Source: Heyndrickxia oleronia (GTDB taxonomy: Bacteria > Bacillota > Bacilli > Bacillales > Bacillaceae_C). Taken from it: 64,000 nt of DNA. Numbering within the stretch: position 1 is the stretch's first letter; the number at the start of each line of letters is the position of its first letter. Below, one piece after another: positions 43,435 through 53,408 of the stretch. The translations under genes and the position numbers were made by a program. Location: contig NZ_CP065424.1 in assembly GCF_017809215.1 (NCBI RefSeq), positions 1,180,911 through 1,244,910 of the forward strand. Direction: 5' to 3'. The notes under the pieces are model-generated. The model ran no database searches. It saw nothing but the letters and a program-made list of their open reading frames with translations, and had not been told where the DNA came from.

Positions 43435-43461
43435 TAAAAAAATATCTAAATTAGTCGATAT
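43435..43461 (+). promoter_or_regulatory. sigma-D promoter for the maf cluster
   Basis: TAAA, a 15-base spacer and GTCGATAT fit sigma-D with one change in the -10. It lies 55 bases before the first gene of the glycosylation cluster and puts that cluster under flagellar control. Confidence 0.7.
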
Positions 43462-43516
43462 AACAAATAGAGAGAATAAGCTTTTGCAAAATTGCCAAAT
43501 GGAGGATCTCACAATT

Positions 43517-44119
43517 ATGGAACTAATTTATCAGGAACATTCCTTTCAATTAAATAAACAGACCAATGTTGAGATTATTATCGAAAAGATACATGAAATA
43601 TTAGAAGATGGAGTATTTTTTAGTCATTTAATTATAGATGGCAAGGAAGTTTATGAGGATTTTGAAATATATTTATTAGATCATTTAACACAAATAAAGC
43701 AAATTAAAGTAATTACAAAAACTGTTGGTGAATTTATTAATGAATTGTTACTGACTGCGGAAGGATATCTTGATCGAGCTATACCAGAAGTTTCTTTGTT
43801 GTCTAATGAATTTTACCAAAATTCATCTACAGAAGGTTGGAATAAATTTTCACAAATGTTAGAAGGAATTCAATGGTTAAATCAAATGATTCACACTATA
43901 AATAAGATTAAAGAACAACCTAATAACTGGAATGAATACTTAAATCTTAGTAAGAAATTAGAAAATGAAATAAAAAATTTAGAAGTAGCAGTAGAAAATG
44001 ATGATAATGTCTTAATTGCTGATATTATTCAATACGAAATCTTATCAATTTTTGAAAGAGTAAAATCTGTTATTCAAACAACTATTGATTTAGAGGGTTG
44101 TCGTCATGATCTTAATTGA
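43517..44119 (+). CDS. hypothetical protein of the flagellin glycosylation cluster
   Basis: ATG 43517 follows GGAGGATC; an in-frame TTG at 43484 has no site. The 200-residue product has an N-terminal alpha/beta part (IYQEHSFQLNKQTNVEIIIE) and a helical C-terminus (LSKKLENEIKNLEVAVENDD). Proteins like this accompany maf genes in Bacillus flagellar islands, but their role is not known to me. Its end overlaps maf by 14 bases. Confidence 0.7.
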   Translation: MELIYQEHSFQLNKQTNVEIIIEKIHEILEDGVFFSHLIIDGKEVYEDFEIYLLDHLTQIKQIKVITKTVGEFINELLLTAEGYLDRAIPEVSLLSNEFYQNSSTEGWNKFSQMLEGIQWLNQMIHTINKIKEQPNNWNEYLNLSKKLENEIKNLEVAVENDDNVLIADIIQYEILSIFERVKSVIQTTIDLEGCRHDLN

Positions 44120-45971
44120 TAATAGAAATATTTTACGAATAAACCATCGAAAATTATTAAATGAGTTGGATGAATTTATGTCTAATTTAAGTATTGATAA
44201 TTTAATTTTCGAACAGTCAAAAAAAGGACCACTGACAATAAAAATTAATTTTAATGGAAAAACACAATATTTACATAGTAAGTATGATCCTGAATCTGAA
44301 GCTGAGAGATTAATTATACAATTAAAAGATATTGATAAATACGATCACGTTCTTTTTATTGGTACCGGAATTGGTTATCATATTAAGCAATTAATGAATA
44401 AGTATCCTGGTATGAAATTTTCAATTTATGAGCCTAATAAGGAAATCCTCTACCATTATTTGTCCAAGTATAACTTAAAAGAACTTCCTATTTCCAACTT
44501 ACAAATGATATTCTCTTGTACAGATGAAAATTCATTACGATATGAAATTCAACGTCTTATTCAGTGTGTAGGGAATAATATCCTTATTGCTCCATTGCCT
44601 GTTTATGAAAAGATGTATAAAAATGAAGTTTCTATAATCATGGAGTCAATAAAGGAATTACTTAAAGATAAAAAAAGTAGCTTAATAGTGGATGCATCAT
44701 TTCAAAAGAGGTGGACGATCAATTCTATTAAGAATTTCCCTTATGTACTCAAAACAGCTAATATACTTCAGGATGTTGATAAAAATGCATTCCGTGAAAA
44801 ACCTGTAATACTTGTAGCAGCTGGACCATCATTGTCAGATGAAATTGAGAATTTAAGGTATATCAAAGAGAAAGGACTTGCATATATATTCTCAGTTGGT
44901 TCAGCTATTAATGCACTTGTAGAGCATGATATATATCCGGATGCAACTTGTACATACGACCCAAAAGAGAGGAATCAAAATGTAATTAAAAAAGTAAAAG
45001 ATAAAAACATTTCTAATATTCCTCTTATATTTGGTAGTTCAGTTGGTTTTGAAACATTAAATGATTATCCAGGACCTATGCTTCATATGATCACGAATCA
45101 GGATACTGTATCTCCAACTTTACTAGGTGCTTCGGGGAATATTAAGATAGTTAATGATGCACCATCCATTGCAGTAGTAACTTTTCAATTACTAAATTTA
45201 TTAGGATTTAGTCAAATAATATTGGTTGGACAAAATTTGGGATTTCGTGATAATCAACGATTTGCGGAAGGTATTAATTACAGCCATATACCTAACAAAT
45301 TGTCAATAAAAGAAATGCAGAATGCATTGATTGTTAAGGACACAGAAGGAAATAATATTAAGACTTCTGAAATGTATAATACTATACGAAAACAACTTGA
45401 ACTATATATTAGATTATTTAATAACACCAATGTTATCAATACTACAAAAGGTGGAGCACATATTGAAGGGACAACTTTTACCACTTTATCAGACTTAATA
45501 GCTCACAAATTAAAAAAAGAAAACATTGTACAACAAGCGTGGCATAAAGTGGATAATGGATATGATTTAGCAAATGTAAAGAAAAAGTTAAGAGAGCTGA
45601 AATTATTAGAAAAACAATGTGAAAAATATATATTTAATATAATTGAGAAGCTTAAAGATATAAATATATCTATAGAAAAGCGAAATTTAAATAATTTAGA
45701 ATATCAGTTTATTAAATTTGATAAAGAATTTAATAAACTGAAAAATAATAACTATTTTCAGGCGTTTGTTTCCCCAATGTTAAGAGTTCAAAATAAACGA
45801 CTTTCTGAAGCAAGTAAGAATATACGCTTTAAAAAAAACATGATGGAAAAGGGCGAATATGTAATTGAAATGTTTGGGCGCTTTATAAAGGATTGTGAAC
45901 TTAACTTTAATATTGTACAAAAATATTTTATGGAACTTGATAAAAAGATCTTTAATAATAGCTTAAAGTAG
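44106..45971 (+). CDS. motility-associated glycosyltransferase Maf (DUF115)
   Basis: 621 residues. The central domain holds the DUF115/MptE-like core: VAAGPSLSDEIENLRYIKEK near residue 237, FSVGSAINALVEHDIYPDAT, then LVGQNLGFRDNQRFAEG. Flanking helical domains complete the usual Maf size. Maf proteins transfer nonulosonic acids onto Ser/Thr of flagellin, and the NeuB and NeuA genes encoded downstream supply such a sugar. The overlap with the upstream gene indicates coupling. Confidence 0.9.
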   Translation: MILIDNRNILRINHRKLLNELDEFMSNLSIDNLIFEQSKKGPLTIKINFNGKTQYLHSKYDPESEAERLIIQLKDIDKYDHVLFIGTGIGYHIKQLMNKYPGMKFSIYEPNKEILYHYLSKYNLKELPISNLQMIFSCTDENSLRYEIQRLIQCVGNNILIAPLPVYEKMYKNEVSIIMESIKELLKDKKSSLIVDASFQKRWTINSIKNFPYVLKTANILQDVDKNAFREKPVILVAAGPSLSDEIENLRYIKEKGLAYIFSVGSAINALVEHDIYPDATCTYDPKERNQNVIKKVKDKNISNIPLIFGSSVGFETLNDYPGPMLHMITNQDTVSPTLLGASGNIKIVNDAPSIAVVTFQLLNLLGFSQIILVGQNLGFRDNQRFAEGINYSHIPNKLSIKEMQNALIVKDTEGNNIKTSEMYNTIRKQLELYIRLFNNTNVINTTKGGAHIEGTTFTTLSDLIAHKLKKENIVQQAWHKVDNGYDLANVKKKLRELKLLEKQCEKYIFNIIEKLKDINISIEKRNLNNLEYQFIKFDKEFNKLKNNNYFQAFVSPMLRVQNKRLSEASKNIRFKKNMMEKGEYVIEMFGRFIKDCELNFNIVQKYFMELDKKIFNNSLK

Positions 45972-46002
45972 ATATATATACTAAATAAAGTAGGTAATAA
46001 AT

Positions 46003-47154
46003 ATGGCAGTAAGAATTATTCATTTAGCTAGTTTTGCCGGTAATATCGGAGACGTAGCAAACCACGAGGGGTTTTATACTCAATTTAAAAAGTTGTTTGT
46101 TGAAGAAGTTGTTATTGAAAAGCTAGAAATGAGAGATTTTTATTTAAAATGGAATAAAAAACAATTCGATGAGAATTTTGTTGATTTTGTAAACCAATAC
46201 GATTTATTAATTATTGGTGGAGGGAATTTTTTTGAGCTATGCTGGGATTATTCATCAACCGGAACTACATTTAATATAAAATTAGAAGTATTGAGAAAGA
46301 TTAAAGTACCTATTTTTATTAATGGCATTGGAATTGATGACACCAAAGGAACTAATTTAAATAACATTAAAAAATTTAGACTGTTCCTTGAACAGTTATT
46401 TTCTATGAATAATGTTTTTTTTACAGTTAGAAATGATGGCTCATATAGAATTATTCAAAAGTATTTTGATGAATTTTCTAGTCTTATTTACAAAATACCT
46501 GATCATGGTTTCTTTTTAAGCGAAGTGGAGACTATTAAACGTTATAAAGCCAAAAAGGAAATTAAATCTATAGGTTTTAATATAGCCATAGATATGGCTG
46601 GAATTCGATATAAGAATATTGATTATAATATTTTTATTAATAATTTATCAAAACAAATTAATTATTTTCTATCAAATACAAATTATAATATATATTTATT
46701 ACCACATATACAGAGTGATTATATTGCTATTTTGGATATTTTAAAATTGATTAAAAATGAGTACGCTAGAACTAGAATATCAATTGCTCCACTTATACAG
46801 GGGCAAGAATTAAAGACATTTAGATGCTATAAAGATTGTGAAATGATTTTTGGAATGAGGTTTCACGCGAATGTATGTTCAATGTCTTTGGGGGTTCCTT
46901 CCCTAGGGCTTATTACTTACCCAAAACATGGAAATTTATATGATGAATTAGGAATACCAGATAGAAAAATCGAAATTGATAACCCAACTTTCTTTGATAG
47001 ATTAGAACAAGAATTGAGTAACATAATTAAAAATAATAGATACTGTGATATGTTAAATGAAAGTTATCATGAAGTTAGAGAACATGTACTTATTGAAAAA
47101 AGTAGCGTTTATTCTGAATTAAAGTGTTGGTTAAATGAGAAAAAAATTATTTGA
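46003..47154 (+). CDS. polysaccharide pyruvyl transferase family protein
   Basis: 383 residues. It has a Rossmann-like N-terminus with LLIIGGGNFFELCWDY near residue 70 and VPIFINGIGIDD, and the C-terminal MRFHANVCSMSLGVPSLGLI signature of CsaB-like transferases. It would add pyruvyl ketal or act as a related transferase on a glycan, here most likely on the flagellin sugar or its carrier. Codon use is very AT-rich like its neighbours, consistent with an exchangeable glycosylation island. Confidence 0.82.
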   Translation: MAVRIIHLASFAGNIGDVANHEGFYTQFKKLFVEEVVIEKLEMRDFYLKWNKKQFDENFVDFVNQYDLLIIGGGNFFELCWDYSSTGTTFNIKLEVLRKIKVPIFINGIGIDDTKGTNLNNIKKFRLFLEQLFSMNNVFFTVRNDGSYRIIQKYFDEFSSLIYKIPDHGFFLSEVETIKRYKAKKEIKSIGFNIAIDMAGIRYKNIDYNIFINNLSKQINYFLSNTNYNIYLLPHIQSDYIAILDILKLIKNEYARTRISIAPLIQGQELKTFRCYKDCEMIFGMRFHANVCSMSLGVPSLGLITYPKHGNLYDELGIPDRKIEIDNPTFFDRLEQELSNIIKNNRYCDMLNESYHEVREHVLIEKSSVYSELKCWLNEKKII

Positions 47155-47306
47155 CATAAAAGAAAAAGTTTAAATTCAAATATTAATTAAAATTATAATA
47201 TACTTCATTTGGAATAGTATTTTAGACAATTAAATTTAGTTTGTTTTGAAGTATCTTTCTAAATTGTATAGTCATCAATATGATAATACATTAAAAGGAG
47301 AAAAAA

Positions 47307-48179
47307 ATGAGAAAAAGAGTAATTGCAGAGGTTGGTTGTAACCATAAGGGAGATATGGAAATTGCTTACGAATTCATTAAAACAGCAGCTATATTTTGTA
47401 ATGTAGATATAATTAAATTTCAAAAAAGGAACAACAAGGAATTGTTAACTCCTGAACAATATAATTCACCACATCCTAACCCTATTAATTCATATGGGAA
47501 AACTTATGGAGAACATAGGGAGTTTCTAGAATTCAATTTAGACCAGCATAAACAATTAAAGAAATGGTGTGAAGAGTACGGTGTGACTTATAGTACGTCT
47601 GTTTGGGATTTGACGTCTGCAAAGGAAATAACTAGTTTGAACCCAGAATTAATTAAGATACCCTCAGCATGTAACTTGCATTTTGAAATGTTGAGTTGGA
47701 TATGTGACCATTATAAAGGAGAAATTCACTTATCGTTAGGGATGACTACAAAAGAAGAAGAGGAAAAAATTGTGAGTTTTTTTGAAGAAAGAAAAAGGAA
47801 TAAAGACCTAGTTTTATATAGTTGTACTTCAGGTTATCCAGTTCCATTTAAAGATGTGTGTTTATTAGAGATTACTAGACTTAAAAATGAATATGGAAAA
47901 AGGGTAAAGGAAATAGGATTTTCGGGCCATCACTTGGGGATAGCTGTGGATATTGCTGCATTTACTTTAGGTGCGAACATAATTGAGAGACACTTTACGT
48001 TAGACAGAACCTGGAAGGGTACTGATCATGCTGCTTCACTAGAGCCAGATGGTTTAAGAAGACTAGTAAGGGATATAAAAGCAGTTGAAGAGGCATTAAC
48101 ATATAAATCTGAGGATGTATTAGACATTGAAAAGGTACAGAGGGATAAATTAAAGTGGAGAGAAAGAGAGTTTGTATAA
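47307..48179 (+). CDS. N-acetylneuraminate synthase family protein (NeuB-like)
   Basis: 290 residues. The TIM-barrel domain shows AEVGCNHKGDMEIAYEFIKT, IIKFQKRNNKELL, then LSLGMTTKEEEE and ERHFTLDRTWKGTDHAASLE. The family condenses phosphoenolpyruvate with an N-acetyl sugar to give sialic, legionaminic or pseudaminic acid. The usual C-terminal antifreeze-like SAF domain (about 60 residues) is missing, so it is a short variant. Stop and next start overlap (TAATG). Confidence 0.88.
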   Translation: MRKRVIAEVGCNHKGDMEIAYEFIKTAAIFCNVDIIKFQKRNNKELLTPEQYNSPHPNPINSYGKTYGEHREFLEFNLDQHKQLKKWCEEYGVTYSTSVWDLTSAKEITSLNPELIKIPSACNLHFEMLSWICDHYKGEIHLSLGMTTKEEEEKIVSFFEERKRNKDLVLYSCTSGYPVPFKDVCLLEITRLKNEYGKRVKEIGFSGHHLGIAVDIAAFTLGANIIERHFTLDRTWKGTDHAASLEPDGLRRLVRDIKAVEEALTYKSEDVLDIEKVQRDKLKWREREFV

Positions 48180-49336
48180 TGGATTATAAAAATGTTGCAT
48201 TGATACCAGCAAGAGGCGGAAGCAAGTCAATACCATTGAAAAATATTATGCATATTGCAGGAAAGCCGCTTATTGAATGGACATTAGAGGCCGCTTCCAA
48301 GTGTAAAGAAATTGATCATATATTTGTTGCAACTGATTCACCAGAGATTAAAGATGTTGTGGAAGGGTTTAATTTACCTAATGTAACTGTTATAGGTCGT
48401 TCTATAGAATCAGCAGTAGATACAGCCTCATCCGAAATTGTGTTATTAGAATTTGCAAGAAAATATATGTTTGAAAACTTAGTTTTTATCCAAGCAACAT
48501 CTCCTTTATTAAAAGCTGAAGATTTATCACAGGCCATACAAAAGTTGGAAGAAAATAAGCTTGATAGTTTATTATCTGTAGTTGAACAAAAGAGATTTAT
48601 TTGGAAAGAAAATGATGCGGGTGTATTTCCAATAAATTATGATCCGATCAACCGCCCTAGAAGGCAGGAAATGAGTGGTTATCTCGTTGAAAATGGTGCA
48701 TTCTATATAACTAGTAGAAATGCATTATTGAAAAGTGGATGTAGGATTTCTGGGAAAATTGGATACAAAATAATGTCGGAAGAAAGCTACTTTGAAATTG
48801 ATGAACCATCAGACTGGACTATAATAGAGCATTTACTAATTAGTAATAAAAACCAGAATGAAATAAAAAATAAAATTTCAAAAATAAAGATGTTAATTAC
48901 TGACTGTGACGGTGTACTTACAGACGGTGGTATGTATTATACGGAAAATGGAGATGAAATAAAAAAATTCAATACAAAAGATGGTATGGGAATAAGTAAG
49001 TTAAAAGAAATAGGAATCGAAATTGCCATTATTACGGGTGAAGATGTACAAATAGTAAGAAATAGAGCTAAAAAAATGGGTATAAGTGAAGTATATTGTG
49101 GTATAAAAGACAAAACAAAAATTTTAAATCAATTAATAGAAAAATATAATTTACACTATGAAAACATTGCTTATATTGGAGACGATATTAATGATTTAGA
49201 TGCCATGAAATTGGTAGGATTGGCTTTTACGGTGAATGATGGAATGCGCTGCGTAAAAGAAATATCAGATTATGTAACTAAGAAGAATGGAGGCCAAGGT
49301 GCTGTTAGAGAAATATGTGAATTATTTCTCTCTTAA
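48179..49336 (+). CDS. CMP-nonulosonate cytidylyltransferase fused to HAD phosphatase
   Basis: 386 residues from ATG 48179, overlapping the upstream stop. The first 225 residues are a NeuA-type cytidylyltransferase (LIPARGGSKSIPLKN, FIQATSPLL, NGAFYIT). The last 150 are a KdsC-like HAD phosphatase with DCDGVLTDGG as the nucleophile loop, ITGEDVQIVRNRA and GDDINDLDAM. The fusion would dephosphorylate a 9-phosphate sugar and activate it with CMP in one protein. Such two-domain enzymes exist in some sialic acid pathways. Confidence 0.9.
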   Translation: MDYKNVALIPARGGSKSIPLKNIMHIAGKPLIEWTLEAASKCKEIDHIFVATDSPEIKDVVEGFNLPNVTVIGRSIESAVDTASSEIVLLEFARKYMFENLVFIQATSPLLKAEDLSQAIQKLEENKLDSLLSVVEQKRFIWKENDAGVFPINYDPINRPRRQEMSGYLVENGAFYITSRNALLKSGCRISGKIGYKIMSEESYFEIDEPSDWTIIEHLLISNKNQNEIKNKISKIKMLITDCDGVLTDGGMYYTENGDEIKKFNTKDGMGISKLKEIGIEIAIITGEDVQIVRNRAKKMGISEVYCGIKDKTKILNQLIEKYNLHYENIAYIGDDINDLDAMKLVGLAFTVNDGMRCVKEISDYVTKKNGGQGAVREICELFLS

Positions 49337-50376
49337 TATAGTTACAGGTGTTGGTAGTTATGTTTTGAGGAGTTTTCCTCTCTTTAGTTTGTTCCCATAC
49401 ATTCGAAATCCTTAATATTTTTAAGGACTAATAAATACAAAATATTGATAATCAGATGGATATTAACGATTAAAAATTTCTGATTGATAAATGTGAAAAG
49501 CATGAAAATAAAACATAGTCTATAAGCATTAATAATTGATCCCATTCAAATAAACAGCAAACATTGAATCAAAACATATAGGATGTTTATGTGATTTAGG
49601 AATAGATGGTTCAACTGATGGTACTACTATCCTGTGAAGTTATTAGTAAGTCCATAGTTTTACTTTCTTTTATATAGGTTCTTATGCTGATATGAAATTT
49701 TGGATTATAGTACGATAAATGGTTCTACATTACGGGTTTGATGGAATCCTTGTAAGTTTTAAAGACACTCAATATGTTATTAAATTCTACTTGCGTTGCA
49801 ATCAATAATGGTCCTTCAAGTTTTATCTTAGTAGAGTTTAAAACACAATATGGAGTTCCAAAAAAAGTAATCAAAAACTATCAAATATAATTGAAGGTAA
49901 CGGATGGCTGTATATATGACTTGGTATCATTTTCTAATTTATCTATTACATTACAAATAGATAAAATAAATAGTCACACAAAAGGGAATAATTGTAGTGA
50001 TGTAACATTATTATTAGATCCTCGATAAAGAAATTTTGATTATGCAATTTAAACTATTTCCAATGATAGGGCAAAAAATAAGTGCGATTCAAATTTGAAT
50101 TGTACATGGAATTAATATAGCAGATGTGAGTGTAGTAAACTACAATATGTAGAGTCAAGAACTAGGTCAGCTTATATCTAATAAGATTATGTCTTTAATA
50201 CAGACAATTATATTGCTACCAGTAAAAGTCATTTTTTTTAGAAATAACAAACATTGAAAGGAATTTTATGACTTTTAAGATAATATAATTCTTGATAAAA
50301 CTCGAAATAGTTAAGGTTATTTTTTTACATTCATTAAATTTGGGGAAATTTTATTAATAACTAAAAATAATATCCT
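49337..50376. other. long gap, possible eroded coding sequence
   Basis: About 1.04 kb without an intact gene. Around 49600-49640 a frame reads LGIDGSTDGTTIL before a stop, reminiscent of the DDGSTDGT loop of family-2 glycosyltransferases. Around 49812-50027 a frame reads NGPSSFILVEFKTQYGVPKK and continues with only one stop to LLLDPR. These look like decayed genes, but the match is weak. The sigma-D promoter of fliD closes the gap. Confidence 0.35.
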
Positions 50377-50403
50377 TAAACTTTATCAAATTAGAGACGA
50401 TAT
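50377..50403 (+). promoter_or_regulatory. sigma-D promoter for fliDST
   Basis: TAAA, a 15-base spacer and GACGATAT form a sigma-D site with the same -10 as that of hag. It lies 98 bases before the fliD start. Confidence 0.82.
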
Positions 50404-50500
50404 AAATAATAGATTACCATTTAAACGGAAACTATAAATATTACATTTTTTTAACCTTATATCAAATGAATGGTAGAAAATATATAAGGATGTGAATAAC

Positions 50501-52003
50501 ATGGTAAGAATTAGTGGTCTTGCAAGTGGGATGGACATTGATTCACTTGTTGAAAATTTAATGAAGGCGGAAAGAGCACCATTAGATAAATTAACACAGC
50601 AAAAACAAAAGTACGAATGGCAACGTGATGATTTTCGAGAAATTAGAACGATGATGTTCAATTTTAATAATTCAATTTTTGACAATATCTTGAAACAAAG
50701 TACTTATACTCAAAAGAAGGTGAATGTATCTGATCCCGATCTTATATCGGTTAGAAATGTAAATTCAACTTCCGATTTTTCTGGAACGATTACAGTGAAT
50801 AGTCTAGCCACCTCTAGTTCTGTAGTTGGGGGAACAATTGGCACTTCTATCGATTCTTCAAAAAAAGTAAGTGAGATATTTACTGATGTAAAAGGTAGTC
50901 AATCCATAAAAGTAAAAGCAATCACAGCTGACGGAAAACTGGAAGAAAAAGAAGTCAAATTTGATGCGGATAAAGATTCCTTAGATGATGTCGTCAAGAA
51001 AGTGAATCAAGAAACTGGAGCAACAATGTTTGTTGATTCGAAAACGGGAAAAGTTTCTCTTACTTCAAAGAATACCGGTACTACTAGAGAAGGTACAACG
51101 GATGTTGACTTGTCTTTAACTGGTATTCTTTTTGAAAAATTGAAAGTTGCTGATAATGTTACTGATACTGAAACAAAAAGGACAGCTGGGACAAATGCCT
51201 CGTTTACTTTTAACGGTATTGAAACAACACGTACCTCAAATACATTCCAAATTAATGGATTTGAGATTACTTTGAAAGAGGGAAAGCCGGGAAAGAGTGT
51301 TACATTTAGTTCTTCAACTGATGTTGATGCAGTTGTAGATAAGATTGTCAAATTTGTTGATGAGTATAATAAGCTAGTTGAAAAAGTAAATGGAAAAGTA
51401 ACTGAAAAGCGTTATAGAGATTTTCAGCCACTAACAGCAGAACAAAAAGCAGATATGAAAGATAAGGAAATAGAGCTTTGGGAAGAAAAAGCAAAGAGCG
51501 GAATGCTTTATGGAGATTCTATTTTATCCTCCAGTTTGACTGAAATGCGTACAAATTTATATTCTCCAGTGAGTGGGCTTACTGGAATGAATCAATTATC
51601 AGAAATAGGGATAACAACTACTGCTAATTATCTTGATGGTGGAAAACTTACAATTGATGAGGATAAACTTAGAGCAGCGATAGAAAAGGATCCAAATGCT
51701 GTGTATTCAATATTTGCAAATGATGGAGATACAACTGCGGAAAAAGGATTAGGCAGACGTTTGCGTGATACATTAAAAAATACTATGGAAAAAATTGATG
51801 AAAAAGCTGGTAAAGCTACAAGTGTGAACAATACTTTTACATTAGGAAAATTATTAGATAATGTTGATAAAAGTATTGATAGTCTGCAAGATCGCTTGAA
51901 AGATATTGAAAGCCGCTATTATCGGCAATTTTCAGCAATGGAGACTGCTATTCAAAGAGCAAACCAGCAATCAGCATACTTATCGCAATTCTTTAGTTCA
52001 TGA
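50501..52003 (+). CDS. fliD: flagellar filament cap protein FliD (HAP2)
   Basis: 500 residues from ATG 50501; GTG 50492 overlaps AAGGATG. It starts VRISGLASGMDIDSLVENLM, typical of FliD, has a variable Thr-rich centre and ends with coiled-coil DNVDKSIDSLQDRLKDIESR and YYRQFSAMETAIQRANQQSA. FliD caps the filament and folds arriving flagellin. Confidence 0.95.
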   Translation: MVRISGLASGMDIDSLVENLMKAERAPLDKLTQQKQKYEWQRDDFREIRTMMFNFNNSIFDNILKQSTYTQKKVNVSDPDLISVRNVNSTSDFSGTITVNSLATSSSVVGGTIGTSIDSSKKVSEIFTDVKGSQSIKVKAITADGKLEEKEVKFDADKDSLDDVVKKVNQETGATMFVDSKTGKVSLTSKNTGTTREGTTDVDLSLTGILFEKLKVADNVTDTETKRTAGTNASFTFNGIETTRTSNTFQINGFEITLKEGKPGKSVTFSSSTDVDAVVDKIVKFVDEYNKLVEKVNGKVTEKRYRDFQPLTAEQKADMKDKEIELWEEKAKSGMLYGDSILSSSLTEMRTNLYSPVSGLTGMNQLSEIGITTTANYLDGGKLTIDEDKLRAAIEKDPNAVYSIFANDGDTTAEKGLGRRLRDTLKNTMEKIDEKAGKATSVNNTFTLGKLLDNVDKSIDSLQDRLKDIESRYYRQFSAMETAIQRANQQSAYLSQFFSS

Positions 52004-52026
52004 AATTGAAATGAGAGGGTCATAAA

Positions 52027-52431
52027 ATGGCAGTTAATAATCCTTATCAAACTTATCAAAACAATTCCATTACAACAGCATCTCCAGGAGAACTCACACT
52101 GATGCTATATAATGGGTGCTTAAAATTTATACAACTCGCAAAAAAAGCAATGGTAAATAATAATATTCCAGAGAAAAATACTAATATCCAAAAAGCCCAA
52201 AATATTATTCAAGAGCTAATGGTTACACTAAAAATGGATTTAGAAGTAGCTAAAAACATGATGTCACTCTATGACTATATTAATCGTAGATTAATTGATG
52301 CTAATATTAAGAACGAAATTGCCATATTGGACGAAGTAGAAGGTTTAGTAACTGAATTTCGTGATACATGGAAGCAAGTGATCCAAATAAACCGCCAACA
52401 ACAATTTGGCTCAAATAGTGGACAAGCATAA
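52027..52431 (+). CDS. fliS: flagellin export chaperone FliS
   Basis: 134 residues: PYQTYQNNSITTASPGELTL and LYDYINRRLIDANIKNEIAI are diagnostic. FliS binds the flagellin C-terminal D0 helix before export, so it would meet the two possible flagellin C-termini directly. Its last base is the first of fliT. Confidence 0.95.
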   Translation: MAVNNPYQTYQNNSITTASPGELTLMLYNGCLKFIQLAKKAMVNNNIPEKNTNIQKAQNIIQELMVTLKMDLEVAKNMMSLYDYINRRLIDANIKNEIAILDEVEGLVTEFRDTWKQVIQINRQQQFGSNSGQA

Positions 52432-52778
52432 TGAGTGCAGTTCAGAAATGTTTCTCACTTACAGAAAAACTAATCACATCTGTTCAAAAAGTCAATGAAC
52501 AAAATCGTGAAGAATTCATAACCATGATTGAAGAATTATTAGACGAAAGAGAACAGCTTTTAAGGATGATTAAACCTCCTTTTTCCAAAGAAGAACAAAT
52601 AATAGGCGAAAAAATTGTACTAATGAATGACACGCTTCAAAATCTATTAAATATTCAAAAGCAAAATATACAAAAAGATATAAATAGCTTATCAAAGAAA
52701 AAAACATCCATGAATAAATATATTAATCCCTATCAAAACATGCAGACAGACGGTTATTTCTACGATAAAAGAAAATAG
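52431..52778 (+). CDS. fliT: FliT-type flagellar chaperone
   Basis: 115 residues, helical, overlapping fliS by one base. It contains LTEKLITSVQKVNEQNREEF and a helix with IEELLDEREQLLRMIKPPFS, in the position of fliT in Bacillus. It serves FliD. Sequence conservation is low, so the call leans on position. Confidence 0.8.
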   Translation: MSAVQKCFSLTEKLITSVQKVNEQNREEFITMIEELLDEREQLLRMIKPPFSKEEQIIGEKIVLMNDTLQNLLNIQKQNIQKDINSLSKKKTSMNKYINPYQNMQTDGYFYDKRK

Positions 52779-52791
52779 AAAAAAGGATAAC
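52779..52791 (+). terminator. left arm of fliT terminator, split by the IS
   Basis: AAAAAAGGATAAC starts right after the fliT stop. Its exact complement GTTATCCTTTTTT is at 54293-54305, beyond the IS element. Together they are a perfect 13-bp stem with the T-run of an intrinsic terminator. The insertion moved the arms 1.5 kb apart. Confidence 0.75.
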
Positions 52792-52857
52792 ATCGTTCAA
52801 ACGAGTGATGTGCACCCCAAAAGTTAGACCAAAAATCTAACTTTTGGGGTGTTTTTT

Positions 52858-53408
52858 ATGGTCAAATACGATGAAGGATTTAAGCAACAAGTTGTAGATG
52901 CTTATCTTTCAGGAGAAGGTGGCTATGATTCCATAGCTAAAAAGTTTGGAGTTAGAAGCTCAACGAATGTAGCAAAATGGGTTAATACCTTTAGGCAATT
53001 TGGAAAGGATGGTTTTCTTAGAAAGAAATCCCCGACTACTTATCCTGTTCAATTTAAGTTAGATGTCCTAAACTATAAATTAAGAACAGGAGAATCCTTT
53101 GAATCAGTTGCTATAAAATTCGGTATTCATGAGCCACCAATGATTGCAATTTGATGCGTACATGGCAAAACGAAGGCATTGAAGGACTCTCTAAACTAAG
53201 GGGGCGTCCATCAATGTCAAATAAACAAAAGAAGAAAAACTCAGAGAAAAAGTTAACGAAAGAACAACAACTTGAAAAAGAGATAGAGTTACTTCGTGCG
53301 GAGGATGCCTATTTAAAAAAGCTCCGAGCTTCAGGGATAAATATTCCGAGCCGACTGCTAAAACAGAATCGAGAGTCATCCATGAACTCAGAAAAAAATT
53401 CAAACTAG
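52858..53408 (+). pseudogene. IS3 orfA, frameshifted
   Basis: The first part (52858-53154) carries the HTH region (VVDAYLSGEGGYDSIAKKFG) and the second HTH (LNYKLRTGESFESVAIKFGI). Near 53145-53152 the frame is lost: ATTGCAATTTGATGCG would need one more base to encode IANWMRTW. The following frame (53151-53408) resumes with RTWQNEGIEGLSKLRGRP and the leucine-zipper part ELLRAEDAYLKKL. The element probably cannot make OrfA. Confidence 0.85.
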
